Assembly (NCBI GenBank): GCA_021234155.1
Contig: JAJEKV010000337.1
Coordinates: forward strand, 184,001-248,000
Direction: 5' to 3'
DNA length: 64,000 nucleotides
DNA from: Isoetes taiwanensis
Taxonomy: Eukaryota > Streptophyta > Lycopodiopsida > Isoetales > Isoetaceae
Made by a program: the position numbers and the translations under genes. This document shows, piece by piece, positions 26,331-38,323 of this stretch (position 1 is its first letter; each line of letters begins with the position of its first letter). Below the pieces are notes generated by a model. It saw only the letters and a program-made list of their open reading frames with translations, was not told where the DNA came from and ran no database searches.

Positions 26331-26408
26331 TCGCGGCACTTCCGGTCTCTTTCGATTCTATCTCGAGATAACTTCGGTTTGCACCACCATCCGCAACTCA
26401 TTTCGCAT

Positions 26409-26930
26409 TTGAGCATATTCACCTCTTATTCCTTAATCTACACCGCATTAAAGTTCCTCGTTTGTGGGGTATGCAAGTACAAAATTTGCTATATTGTATA
26501 ACAAGATTTGCAAAATACTATAAGATTTGAACCAAAATACTATATGGTGTTGATTTTTATGCGTGCAAAATATAATTATAGGGCTCTCGCTGCCCTACGC
26601 CACCCCGTGTGAATATGCACCCAAACCAAAGGGGGTCTAAGGGGATTTTAATTTAAATGTGTTGGACCCAATGGTTGTGTTAATTAATGTTAATGGTAGT
26701 TATGTGTTGGTTGTTATACTAAAAAAAAATTTTGGCCTTTATGGGCCCTAAAAAAGCAAACATAATGCGTAAAACATGCAAAACTCCTATGATTTTCTTT
26801 CTAAAAGCATGAAATAATCAGTGCCTTCCACATACAAATCCTTGTGATATAAAAAATATCAATTTCATTGTGTTGATTATTTCTATTTGCTTCCTATAAA
26901 TATCCAAGTTGGAGCACCCGCAGATTGTTT
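26409..26930. mobile_element. Foldback/MITE-like element, copy 2 (partial)
   Basis: The centre (26425-26600) and right arm (26600-26725) match 12640-12943 in the same orientation. The outer part (26730-26930) is the reverse complement of 12225-12470. The left arm is missing and the left border abuts LINE C. See copy 1 at 12225-12945. Confidence 0.8.
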
Positions 26931-27089
26931 AGTGGGTAAATCTTGTAATAATACATCGATACAATATGAAACAACATATATATATGAAATGGTAATAAAA
27001 TAACCATGATATGGTATTATAATAATCAAGTTCAGATGCTATAGTTTTCAAAGGTGAATGAAACTAAAACAAATTACTTGTGGAGCAAT

Positions 27090-28106
27090 CAGACGAAAGG
27101 GGAAAAAGAACCCGAAAAAATGAATGAGCTCAAAGGATCATAGAGCAAGGGTAAGGGCGCATTTGGGAGCGTAGCGTGGAGCAGGTGGCTCGAGTCCGGA
27201 GTTCGCTCCTTCGCAAGAAAAAAAACAAGAACAAAAAGCAAAGTCGAACCCGAGGAATGTGCCCGCCATATTGGAGCCGAGCTCTGCATCCAGCCGGACT
27301 TGTTTCTCGCTCCAATATGACAATCCATGCACACTCAAGATTTTTCGTGGCTCATATAAGAGCACGAGGCGCATCAAGCCCATAAGCTACAAACTAACTT
27401 CTCGCAGTTGTCCACACAAAGCATCTTCTTTTTCTTCATCCGTCATTTGCTGCAATACCATGTTAAGCTTTGGTGTATAACCAGCCTCTTATATTTTATT
27501 ACTTAACATTTTCAAGATGTTAGATATTTTATCACTCTCGTGGTGACTTTTATCACCAACAATAAACTCATGCACCTTATTATTAACCTCTATCCATGCC
27601 TTGGCAGATTTTTTCCAATCATGTGCATGAAACCTTAGTTCTTCAATTTTCGGCATCTTTTACCATACCAAGATCGAGTAAATGCCCGACATAAGAACAT
27701 AGCCACTTGCATCGATGTAAACCAGTTCAATAACTTGATCAAAGCACTCTTGACCTAGCTTCACATTTCCATATGTTCTACAGGTCGTAGCAAAGATCTC
27801 CAAGAAATAATCTCTCGGTTTTCATACATCTGAGTAAATTCGGCCGCTTCAAGCAAATATCCCGATCGACCGAGAATGTCAATCATACAACCGTAGTGAC
27901 GAGTATCCGGTGATGATGCCATGGTTCTCCCTCATAGATATGAAGTGTCTTCGCCCTTCATCCACTAAGCTTTGCATGGCTGCGCATGCGCGACAGCGAC
28001 AAGAAGGGAATGTCACTTCACTTGGTTTGACATATCTTGCATATCTCCAAGACATTGCAACGTACCCATCAAAACGCGTTTCAGATTGAGCATACCCCGA
28101 TATCAT
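27090..28106 (-). pseudogene. PPR-DYW protein gene fragment (organelle RNA-editing factor type)
   Basis: Minus-strand translation begins with MISGYAQ, then VKPSEVTF, then CAAMQSLVDEGRRHFISMRE and NHGI. These are the PLS-type pentatricopeptide repeats that end plant editing factors. Further down come the E/E+ region (AWIEVNNKVHEFIVGDKSHH near 27640-27530), the linker EAGYTPKLNMVLQQMTDEEK near 27480, and a degraded DYW domain (DCHI near 27310, then a Cys-poor tail). Known members target C residues in organelle transcripts for C-to-U editing. Frame changes and stops occur throughout. It lies inside the LTR element, so it was carried or captured there rather than being in its native place. Confidence 0.85.
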
Positions 28107-28804
28107 TGCACCGACATTTTGAGCTAGTAATAATGCGAGATATACTCAACCCGCCGTTACGCCGTGAGCCCATCCCCCGCGGACACGTTTTCCCATGTGA
28201 CGGCAGCGAGATTGTCAAACAACTCAAAAACTTGGATCACTGGCCGATGAATAGAAGCAACAACGGTTAAGCCCATCTCCGGCTAAGCTTCTCAACGTTT
28301 GGGTAATTAAAAGCAGAGGTAATCGGCACAATACTTAATCAAATATCAGATCATTCATATGCCAAAGCATCCGGGTCAATAATTCATATGAATTGCTAAT
28401 GTAAGTGGTTTTATGTTACCTATTGGTTCTCTAAATCCCCTTCACTAGTAAAAACCTAGAAGCTTGGCCGGGAATTTGAAGCTTGTCCCGTAATTTCGTT
28501 TGAAATCAAACCTGGTCATGGCAAAGCAAACTGCTGTAGTTTAATCCGACCTGTTCAAGAACTCGATATGTTCATAGCAAGCAACTCCTATTCACGATTC
28601 TCCATGATTTGGCAAAGGACAAGACATTGGCGGGTGGAATCCGTCCAGGATTTTGGATGCCTAGGACAAGAAAATTTTGATCCGGGCTCCATTAGCGCGA
28701 TAACGACATTTGCTATCGCCAAATAGCCATCGGAGAACCAGGCCATAGCGAGAACAAAACTGCATTTAAATGGTCCTCTAAATCCCTTCTCCATTTAACC
28801 CTAA

Positions 28805-29065
28805 ACCGCAACCCTAAAGTTGAATGCCTCGTTGTTTGCATGGCCTCCATAAAATTAAATTAATTAAGTTTTTAAGGAACAAAAACATGCAAGGCAAAAC
28901 CATTGCAAAACCATAGATAAAATGCCATTTAAATATGAGAATCCAGTGTGCACTCTAGATATACTGATTAGTATGCCTCGTGCAATACGCCCATGAAATC
29001 ATATAAAAACCATGCCAAAAAGCGTATAAAATCACAAAAAAACCCCCTGTTATAATGCTACATAT
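28805..29065 (-). repeat. Dispersed repeat, inverted partner of 10635-10893
   Basis: Reverse complement of 10635-10893 with scattered differences. This copy is inside the LTR element. Confidence 0.75.
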
Positions 29066-32000
29066 TGCAGTCAAGTTAATTTTGTTGTGTCAAGAAATTA
29101 TCGTTTGTGTTACTTTCAGTTATGTAAAGCGTGTAAATAGAGTGTATGCGCGCTCTATTGATATACAAGTTGATGCTTTATTCCATACGAATGGAATAGG
29201 TTATACAACTACGTAGAGATCAACTTGTTACGAGGCTACTCATAGTTCTTCCCGGAAGGAACATTAGAGATAGCAAGTTAATACATACCATGTACATAAT
29301 ATTAATCTATAGAGTTGATTTAAACTGGGCTCAAAGTTAAATAAAACGGACTGACAATGTGTCTAGGGCATTGGGGTTAATATATTATAAACCACACACA
29401 ATTCCAATATTTATTATGCAAGGTCTTGTGTAATGCTATGTGGGCTTTTATTAAGCAATGGTTGAACCAAGATATTTCAATTCAAAAGATTCAAGCAACG
29501 TGTCCGTAATTGGATTGTGGAACAACTAATTATCGGTGTAGATAATTAGAATTCATTATGGAAATTTAAGTAGGTGCTTGTTGTCCATTTCTTTCCCAAG
29601 GGGGGAGAAGGAGAATGGTTATCAATTTGCACTTGGAGATGTGATACGCACATTGGGAGATGTAATATGCACATCTATAGTAGTGGACTTATAGATTTGT
29701 TCTATAACCATCCAGCAAAGTGTCCTTTCTAAGCAAGGGTTTGCTCGAATGGCTCAATTTCTCTGGGGGAGGAAAGGCTTTATGACCAGGGAAAATTTTA
29801 AGGGACCTATAATTTTGTATAAGTATAATGAATTGGCCATTCCTTGTAAAATATGCCCCCAAAAGCGTAGCCTGAACTGGCCATTTTTCCTATTTTTTCC
29901 TAATGTGGCTGCAAACCAATTGGCGATTTTAGAACCAAATACCTAATAATGTGTAGCTCAAATGGCAATTTTTAGCTAGATTCTTATTAAATATAAAGCT
30001 AATTGCCCAAACATAAAGAAGTCGCTACCATATATAAATGTGTTAAGTTACATGTTGTATGAATTTGAATTCATACCCCATGTATTTCAATAATGCACAG
30101 ATTGCTGGTAGGCAGAATCGTAAATCGGATGCCAGAGTCTTCATAAAGAGGATTGAAAAGTGCCTCGATATTTGATTTTCCAAAAGAGCGGGATTATTCT
30201 TAGTTGGTAGATATATTTAGAAATAAAAATTTCTAATAATGTTGGCCCCCCATAAGTGACGAATTTATGAGGGGGCCTCTTAATGAGTTAACATTCGGCG
30301 AACTTAAGGCGTTACAGGATTTGGCCAAGTGGCCTAAATGGCCATTCCATAAGCATCCTAGTTCTCACTTGGGACTAAATTGGCCCTAAAGTCGATACCA
30401 CTCCAATTAGCAAACATCTAATTGGCCATTCTAATTTTGTAATAGGCAATAAAGTGCCACAAAATGGCGAATCTGCAAGTAGTCCGTAGATAAGGCATCC
30501 TACTCAAGCCGGCCGTCGCATTTTGCATGAACCTGTAATTTGTGGCCAAATGGCCCGCCGGGGCCACTAAAATTTTCGCTGTTTATGACATCGGTGATGA
30601 GCGCGTTGTGAAAGATTGGAATTCAACCTAAGTATGTTTTGGGATTGCGAAAAAATTCTTAATCTTTGACTACTTCATACATGGAATTTCCGACCTAGGT
30701 CAATAACTGAATGAATTAGAGCTCAATCGGAAGCTATTGGCGTGGTCAAAAGCTATTGTTGGCAATACTACTTCAAGCGATGAATTTGAATTAAGGATTG
30801 CTAATAGAATTGATGTTAGGAGTGAGCTTGAAGGACTATTGGATTTGTCAAAGCCAAAAGGTTGCCTAAATAATCTCAAGCTAAGTGTAGCTAGGTGAGA
30901 TTATGTGACCATGGGTTGAGAACTTATGATTAGAAGTTCATGAGTCGAAGTGTTGGATATTATCTAGAAGATAATATACAGATGGCCATAGCAATCTCTA
31001 TAAGCATAGAGTTTCTTAAATTATGTCTGAATTGTGATATAATCCTTATTTGAGGGATTATTAATGCATGTCGAGAAGATTGACTAAAGGGCATGGTGAC
31101 TATGTCTGGGACTGGTGCATTAGAGTCTTTTCTTGGAAAAAATGGTTATGTCCTTGTGGTTGATCCTTATGTTCATGTGCAATGCATCACAAAATCCTAT
31201 ACTAGGCATGGGAAGCTATGGGTCAAGTTTGCCAAGTTGTTACTTGGAGTTGAGTGTGCAATGTGTAGGCTATGAAAGCCAAGGATAGTTGCATACTAAG
31301 ATTGCCACAAGCTTAGTACATAGAACTATTGTATAAGTGCGAGAGCATGGGCCCTAGATTCATATTGCTCAAGACTGCTAGGCAGCGCACTTGGTTCTAG
31401 TGGGGTTTGACCAAGTACCCTAGGGCGGTACTAAAGAAGTAGATATTGTTAACCTGATGTGGTTAAAATATGCATGCAACATGATGGGACCAATGAAATG
31501 GTCAATGAGAAGGATCGTGAGATAATGTATTGGATAAATGGGTGAATCATCTAGATGTACTCGGATCAACACAGTCTTGGAAGACATGTTGAGAGTAACA
31601 TTTATCCATGAGAAGTTAACTAAGTGAAAGGATTAGCTACCCTACCTTGTTGCTTCGAATTAAACCATGTAAACGATCTAAAGCGATCTAGTATATGTAG
31701 ATTGGCGTAGAAACCTATGATATGTACTGCAGTACATGAGTGTCTCAAAAAGGATGCTACTTTAAGTTGTTGCATGATGGAGAGGCAATTCTCACTTTCT
31801 CAGAAGTAGAGTTGTTTGAATCTCCAAGTTAGAGTCAAACCTATGCAAGTTGAGGTCATCTTGAGAAAGATGATTGTGTCGACCTAAGAAATGAAAATTT
31901 CTTAGTTATACGAACAATTTTCTTAATAAAATGGTTAAGAAAAGTGCCAATGTTTATTCCCCATTATGCCAATCCTTTTCGAGGAAAAGGCTGGGAATAT

Positions 32001-32285
32001 TAGCATATGAGTTAGCTTTGTTGGAAAAACTAGATCTAGTACTGAGTATTCTGAAAGCTAACTATACGAACTATACTATGTTGGATAATGAGGCTATATT
32101 CCATAATATAGTGTTCGTGTACTATAACCCGAACTGATTTTGGATGATCCAATTTGTTTGGAAGTTGTACAATAAGAATATTCTTGAAATATCAAGGTCT
32201 CTTAAGGACATGAGAATTCCTAAGTGGCCATTAGGAGCAATATATTTCCTATATTGAATCCTTAGTTAGACATTGAGGCCAAGGT
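29066..32285. other. LTR element interior, unassigned
   Basis: No protein family was recognised. Short open frames at 31093-31275 and 31931-32137 have no motifs. A local hairpin with aaatttctta/aagaaatg words lies near 31890. The interval probably includes decayed pol. Confidence 0.4.
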
Positions 32286-32359
32286 TCTAGGTGGCGCGGT
32301 TTGGGCCTGTGACCCTCTGCGCCCGGAGCGGATGCGCTACCGAATTGCGCCGCACCTTG
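32286..32359 (-). tRNA. trnP: Mitochondrial-type tRNA-Pro copy in nuclear DNA (NUMT)
   Basis: The minus strand folds as a 74-nt tRNA. The acceptor strands are CAAGGTG and CACCTAG with one A-A mismatch. The D arm is GCGC/GCGC with a loop containing GG, the anticodon stem is TCCGC/GCAGA, and the anticodon loop is TCCGGGC. Layout and bases match plant mitochondrial trnP(UGG), but many positions that are T there are C here: position 8, the anticodon loop, and the T-loop CCCAAAC for the usual TTCAAAT. C-to-U changes would restore a UGG anticodon loop and T-loop; one G-G mismatch in the T stem would remain. This suggests a nuclear insertion of mitochondrial DNA whose tRNA depended on editing. It is unlikely to work as a nuclear tRNA. 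Confidence 0.75.
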
Positions 32360-32770
32360 CTTGCTTGGTCTGGGCATCTGAAGGCGGAGAGAGAGCGATG
32401 ATATCGTCCGGTGACCAGTGTTGACCACTGACCCATACAGACGTGACTAATGACCGATTATCCATGTCAACCACAAGCAAGATAGCGGCGGGTTTACGTC
32501 CATCCCCGGCCGGGTCAAATCAATTCGAGAGAAGGATCGGCACGGCTCTCTTTTTCTTCTTCCCTTCTCAGAGAACCGTACGTGATCCATGGCTGCGGCG
32601 AAAAGAAATGAACAACACTATTAACAAAACAACCATTGTTTAAAGCGGTTGTTAGACCTTGGTCCCTTTCGCAGTTGACTAGCCGCCCTGTGATTGCCAT
32701 TCTGGGAGGGGGAGGGGGGATAAAGTGTTAGAGGTAATTTGGGGGCATTTCGGCGCATGCTAGACCCTAT
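32360..32770 (-). other. Probable mitochondrial DNA insertion with group II intron tail
   Basis: The minus strand contains CACGTACGGTTCTCTGAGAAG at 32562-32584, close to the 3' strand of domain V and its downstream flank in plant organelle group II introns. It is preceded by a GCCGCAGCC segment that could be its pairing partner. Together with the adjacent trnP it supports a mitochondrial insertion of at least 0.4 kb. The borders are not defined. Confidence 0.5.
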
Positions 32771-33329
32771 GGGACGTCCATGGTTGTGGAGTAGCGTCTA
32801 TCTTACCACTGGGTGGTCTGGGATATGATGGACATGAGTAGATGACTTGTATCTACTAAGTGCGAATAGTGAATTTTGCAATGGCAAAAGTTCGTATGCT
32901 TAAATGACAATAAAATCAAGGTTAAGGAGTCCAAGAATGGACCTGAAACCATTAGGTTTCTATGGGTTGACATGGCAACTATGATTGGCTAGGTCAATCT
33001 AAAGGTAAATATACCAAGAATGCAAAGTTTAACTTTTTCTTTTCTTGCAAAGGCAAGGGTTCGTTTTGGAGTTGCATCATTGGGTGTATGCCAAATTGCT
33101 CCAGATCATACTAGCTTGCTTAATCAGGGATTTGGCTTGGACTTGGTTCTGGTTTTCCCAAGAATATCTGTTGGCGAGTAGTGCTTGATGCATTCTGGGC
33201 TAAGACAGATGATCCAAATTTGCTTCTTGTTGTTGTTGCCAGTTTGGAGTTCAAGAAGGTCTAGCAAAGTTGTGTTTGCAAAGGTGGAGCTCATGTCTTG
33301 ATCTATGTGATGAACATTAGTGAGCTAAG

Positions 33330-33422
33330 CATGGTGCTTCTTGGTATTGCTTTCGTGTAACATCGTTTTTCTTTCAAGTCTCTTGACCTTGAGGACAAGG
33401 TCCTAGGAGGAGGGGAGGAAAC
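33330..33422 (+). pseudogene. pol C-terminus and polypurine tract of the LTR element
   Basis: Just before the 3' LTR the frame reads RFSFKSLDLEDKVLGGGEE, a C-terminal signature common in plant Ty3 polyproteins. Its DNA doubles as the polypurine tract (aggaggaggggaggaa, 33405-33420) that primes plus-strand synthesis. The sequence upstream to about 33060 may be decayed integrase C-terminus. Confidence 0.8.
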
Positions 33423-34207
33423 TGTTACAGTTTCTGAAGGCTGTGAGATTGCCTAGGGCAGTAGTTAGGAAATTAGTCTAGGAAGTGCCACTGGGTGGCA
33501 TGGGAACATCAGGAAACGTTCAAAAGGCTACAAACTGCCTAGGGGCAGTGTTCTGGGATTTTATAATGGCAAACGTTTTGTATGATAAAGTGCTTTTTCA
33601 AATAAATGTTAATGAAGTGCTTTATTTTATATGAACCATTGAAATTGGGGGTCTGCATGGCGGAACCCCATTGGCTGGGTTATTCCAAAGGGAATTTTCC
33701 CTTTGCACGATCGTGCCGCAGTCTGGGACTGCCGGATCTGCACCAGAGGGCCGAATCCAGCAAACGGCTGGATATTTTGAGCTGAGAAAAAGGTTTAAGC
33801 CTTAATATCTCCTTATATAAGGGATTCAGGGCGTTCTTGAAAAACACAGCGATTTGGAGAGCTTTTTGGAGAAGTTCAGTTTCTTGATAAGAATCCCTGA
33901 TTCTGTATTGTTTGAACTTGAGATCTTCTTCTTGCTTGCCCAGAGGCAATTTCGACCTATTTGGAGTTATTTCCAAATCCTGTTTGTGAAATTGGGAACC
34001 ATCTATTGTTTCCTGTGATTGCTCTTGTGATTGAGCAATACTGCTATTGCAATATTAAGTTCTTGAGATAGAAATTGTTGAAGCTAGGCTTCAAGCTAAT
34101 CCTAGGGTTAGTAAGCAGTTGTGTGTGGGGAGTTCTGGGAACCCAAGGTTGCAGGGAACTCTGGGAGTTCTAGGTAGCACAACTAATCCTACTTTTTGTA
34201 GGTGACA
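33423..34207 (+). repeat. 3' LTR of the composite element
   Basis: It starts TGTTACAG and ends GTAGGTGACA, with CTGTC directly after it at 34208-34212. It contains a TATATAA box at 33824-33830 that is deleted from the 5' LTR. Confidence 0.92.
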
Positions 34208-34829
34208 CTGTCGGAGGAGGACCTTCAAGGGAATTTTAATACTAAGTTCAGAAGCAAATCGGTGGCATGCTTATTGGACGGTTTGAACCATTTCACTAAA
34301 GTTAATTTTAAACCATTTCACTAAAGTTAATTTTAAACTTGATATCTTGAGGCTGCCCGGATCGTGACCGCATTGTCATATTCACGGTTGCGGATGCACA
34401 GGTCCGTGATGCCATATTGCGGGGGGCGGATGGGAAGGGGACATCCATGTCGCGTGGGCCAAGGGACCTCACACGGGTACAGCGGGAGAGGCACGCAGCG
34501 GGGGAGCTTTGTCGGTCCGGGAGGCATTCGCCACCGGGGGTGCGGGGGATTGGTTCGGCGGGGATGCACATTTTCCGAAAACTGACACACTCTGCTGCCA
34601 GACCTCGCTAGCCTCCAACCGCATTAGCCGTGGCCCACGCTTCTCCTACCCACGGCCCCCCTTCTTTCGCTCCTACTCCACTGCTCCCCCTCGCGACCCG
34701 CCCTCTCAGACCCACATCTTTGCCTCGCTCCATCTACTTCTCCCTCTTTCGGCCCTCTGCTTCCGGTCCTCCCCGCTGTTTCGAGTGCGCATACCATGCC
34801 TGGCCCGACAAATAGGAATTGTGCCTCGG

Positions 34830-35660
34830 GGTGGTCTCATGGAATTGTTCCAGGCTTCCCTTGGGGAAGGGACGGTCCCGAACTCCGTGGTAGCCGATAT
34901 GGATCTCATCTTTCTCATGGAACATGGGGAGCATCTTTGGAGCCGCGAGGCTACTGATCTGTAGGGTTACCAACATTTCTCGGTCTTCAATACGCATGCG
35001 GAATGCGGAGAGGGGTCATGGTGGAGTGGCTACTCTACCGGACAACCTTGGCACATTCGGTTACCCTCGGAAGACGAGACAAACACAACCGGTACTTGTG
35101 GGTTCATTGTGCATAATACCGGTGGCAACCCCTCTTTTTCGCACTTTGTTATTTCCCTCACGCAGAGAGCACCTTCTATCGCAGCCCACGCCGATGCGGA
35201 TAGGATGGACCCTTATGTCGACCTATATGATGACATACGGCAGCACCAACGGTTGGGTAGGGTCGTCCCTTCTTGGAGATTTCAATGCATGGGCGGAGTA
35301 GAGCAGCCCATGCGACTTGACCCTCGGGCCGACGATGTCCTGTGGCTTCGCCCGAAACAACGCAGCACGCGAGGATCGGATGACGCCTGGTCACTTTCGC
35401 TTTGTGATTGTTGCTCGCTATGTGGTATTTTTGACTTCATAATTTGCAATGGCTCATCCCGGTGACCCAATTCTTCGCAAGTGCACATGCGTATTGGGAC
35501 AATGGGGGGAGGGTCTAGTGTGGTGGACTATGTGCTCCGTGGTTGCGCGAAGATATGCATCTCATCGATCGTTTAGGGGTGGGCCGCAGACAATCGAGAT
35601 GAGGAGGTCGAACTCGGATCACCTCCCACTTTATTTGGACTGCTTTGGCAAGCGCTGAGA
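34830..35660 (+). pseudogene. LINE E endonuclease domain remnant
   Basis: Blocks are spread over frames: ADMDLIFLMEH (metal-binding Glu region) near 34895, GGVATLP/VMVEW near 35010, SSLLGDFNAWAE near 35270, MRLDPRADDV near 35310, then SLCDCCSLC and FIICNGSSR near 35400-35460, and ending at the SNSDHLP block near 35610. This is the order of an AP-type endonuclease ending in the catalytic SDH. Confidence 0.78.
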
Positions 35661-36339
35661 ACCCCCTATAGCTGACCCCTCGCCGTCCTCGGTTGAGACT
35701 AGATTATGAGCGTGCTGAGAGGACTAACGCCAAGATGCTCATGGGCGCCCTCCCGGTAATTACTGCGGACCTCCACACTAGAAGCGTGCACGGACGGTGA
35801 CCGCTGGCTATTACGGATGCGGCGGACATGTGCTTTTGGCGAACCCAGCGTCGTCGCTCGAGGTGCGACAACATTCCTGCGAATCGATGGTTTGATGCGG
35901 AATGTAAAGAAGCATAGCGGCAGCTTCCGTCACGATACGGATCGGTGCCCTTGCGCGGGCCACCTGCAGCATCGGCCCATCCGAAGCTGACAAAGGCGGG
36001 GTAACCTTGCCGGGCATCGGGGAGATGTTGACTGCTGGACACTCATCCTCGAACCTTTTGGCTGAGAGTGCTTGAAGGCGACCCCACCCTACAGGGGGAC
36101 ATCACACGAGGCCGTGGGAAGGTACTGCGGCGACTCTATGACCCACCCGGGGGCCTCGCCCATACCAGGGATGGCCCCATTGGTTCGTGGAGGAGGATGT
36201 TGTGGGCGGCACACCTTGGTGGCTAATGGGAAGGCGGTGACCTCGATGGTATCGAGGCGAGTTACTCAATGGGGCGGGGCGGCCTTGTGCCGGTCCTCAC
36301 TACCCGTTCAACGAGCATTGCGGGAAGGTTTCCCCCGAC

Positions 36340-37160
36340 AATGGACCATAAGCGGGGTTGTTCCCATTCACAAGGCGGGCTGCCCACACTTTGTCGACCA
36401 CCACGACGATCATGGTATTTGATTTTGCCAAAGCTGTTGGGCATTCTCGGCTTGGCCCAGTTATTGACCGACCAGGCGGCGGCGTACAGATGTCGCGCCC
36501 TCACCGCGAGCGGGCTTTGGGCCCGCCACTCAGCGATTGGCTCTGTGCGGTGGGCGATTGAAGACGGCCGGAATCATCGGCATGACTTGTATTCTTTGCT
36601 TTGTGGACCATAAAGGCTTTTGATACGGTTCCCGGGAAAAAGCGTGGGCTAAGCTGCGTCAAGCTGGGGCTCCGTACTGTGCAAAATACCATATACGAGG
36701 TTGTATGAGAGTTGTTTGGCGAGGATGCGTGACGGGCCAAGCATTCACTAGTAGTATCGAGGGTCCCGGGTGGCCCCCTCTCACCAACACTTTTGGCCTC
36801 TACATTGTCCGCTTAGAGCCCGGCCATCGAAAGCATGGAGGGGATGGCATACACTTTTGCACGGTCATCCGCCACCATCTATACGGACGATGTTGGCTGC
36901 CGCCCCACCCCCAAGCTATCGCGGTCTCACCGGATGCCCTAGACACATTTTGTCGCTGCTACTCTGAACATGCGCGTGAATCGGCCAAGACCGGGGTGGT
37001 TCTCATATCCTCTTCACGTCATTCCATGCCTCCTGCGACTCACATATCTGGGGGCGACTGTGGGACGTCATGCCCACCTACAAGTACCTAGGGGTGGAGT
37101 TCCCCCTCCCTCGGCCTGGCGGGAGGCTGTCTATCGGCTATGGTGGTGTGCCGAAAGCTT
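36340..37160 (+). pseudogene. LINE E reverse transcriptase remnant
   Basis: Readable blocks are FDFAKA near 36419, a FDTVP-like block near 36617, VWRGCVTGQAFTSSIEGPG at about 36715-36775, LSPT followed by LYI near 36780-36810, and YGR/YTDDVG near 36880 where the catalytic YADD would lie. Further on is CRPRPG with HTYLGATVG at about 36985-37060. The many frame changes mean no product. Confidence 0.72.
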
Positions 37161-38275
37161 TTATGCCATGCAGAACAATAGTCACCAATGACTTTCGATT
37201 GGGGCCATCATCCACATCTGTTTTAGGGCACCGGTCGAGCCCTGTCCTTACGTATGGGGTCGAGGTTTGGGGCCCGGTCATCTCTTTGGCGACTGAATGA
37301 CTTGGAGCAGTCCGAAGGCATTTTGCACATGCACTTGGGGTGAAACCCTCAGTCCCCTATCGATTCTGGGCCAGGAAACTGGATTCTTGCCGCTTCAGCG
37401 GGCGGCCCTTGATAGACACATCGCCTATTTTCGTAGTGCGGTTACTATGGGTGATGCCGGCTCCGCGACCGGGCTTTTATTAATCGTGGCAATGGGTCCG
37501 GGCTCTGCTCGTGGCCCTGTTGGAGGGCTAAGAGAGATCGATGGTTCGGCCAGATGGCGATGTAGGAGCACGGGGATGCGCAGGTGGACATAGCTGTCGA
37601 TCGTGGGACCTGCGGGAGTACCTAGACGCTTTGCTTCCTTGGGCAAGCTCGGGACCCTACGGCTTAGAGCAGAGGTCAAACGCCCATTACAAGGAGCACA
37701 TCAACCTCAGTGTTAGTCCCGGGCCCACGGCTTCCCACTGCTGCCCCCACCATTCTAAAAAAAGCTAATGCACTCATTGCCTCCATTCGCATGAGGTGCC
37801 CACCATCTTCTATCGAGATTCGGGTGGATTGGGAGCCCCCGTGAGACGGGCTCTGTCAAGTCAGCAAACGGGTGCCATTGAGGATGAGTCTCACACTTTC
37901 CAGAGTTGCCCGGCAGTCGAATCCGGGCCAAATACGCTCCCCTTAGTGCGGTAGGACTTGCCCTTACATTTGCCGATGAACACCGCCAAGGTCGTGCCAC
38001 GGGTCGGTACATTCGAGAGGTGCCGGATCTGCGAGGTCACCTTTGTTCCCGGCGGCGTCGGCCCGATTAGGCACTACGCAAGCGCGGTGCATGACTGTAT
38101 ATATTTGGGTGTTTTGGCATTTTATATGTTAGGGAGTTTGTCATAGGTGATTCTTTGCCACGGTTTTTCCCTCGAAAACCCTTCGGTGGGGTTTTAATCC
38201 GGCGATGTCGTCACTTCTTGTTGCTTTTTGTATTGGGTCCCATAGACCGATTGGTCTTCGTGGACGATAAAAATA

Positions 38276-38323
38276 CCTTCCTCCCTCCCTCCCTCCCTCC
38301 CTCCCTCCTTCCTTCCTTCCTTG
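38276..38323 (+). repeat. Tetranucleotide repeat at the 3' end of LINE E
   Basis: About six CCCT units followed by four CCTT units, directly after ataaaaata. This is probably the element's own 3' terminus. Confidence 0.85.

Larger units (their letters stand above)
23330..26405 (+). mobile_element. L1-like LINE, 3'-truncated by another insertion (LINE C)
   Basis: It begins with a leader related to that of LINE A (gagctttccgtcgg near 23445). It has an ORF1-like region with a palindromic minisatellite (23930-24275) and a DUF4283-like stretch (24930-25160), then an endonuclease domain. The LINE sequence stops near 26405, where foldback copy 2 begins. No reverse transcriptase of this orientation follows on the far side, so the 3' half is missing. 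Confidence 0.75.
18622..34212 (+). mobile_element. Composite Ty3-type LTR retrotransposon with nested insertions
   Basis: Two LTRs in the same orientation (18627-19394 and 33423-34207) start with TGTTACA and end with GTGAAA or GTGACA. The outer flanks carry an exact 5-bp duplication, CTGTC, at 18622-18626 and 34208-34212, as expected for integrase-mediated insertion. A polypurine tract sits just before the right LTR, preceded by a C-terminal pol peptide (LDLEDKVLGGGEE) typical of plant Ty3 elements. The 14-kb interior is too long for such an element. It contains LINE B, LINE C, foldback copy 2, a PPR-DYW fragment and a mitochondrial insertion. gag, protease, RT and most of integrase were not recognised, so the interior is either lost or replaced. 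Confidence 0.85.

Noticed and set aside
27089-27383. Three overlapping minus-strand frames as separate proteins
   Set aside because: They are the frame-shifted end of the PPR-DYW fragment.
32286-32359. tRNA-derived SINE head
   Set aside because: The match to mitochondrial trnP runs through the acceptor stem on both sides, and a group II intron-like tail is next to it; no SINE body or poly(A) was seen.
34308-35465. Overlapping GC-rich open frames on both strands as genes
   Set aside because: They are shadow frames of LINE E caused by its high GC content.
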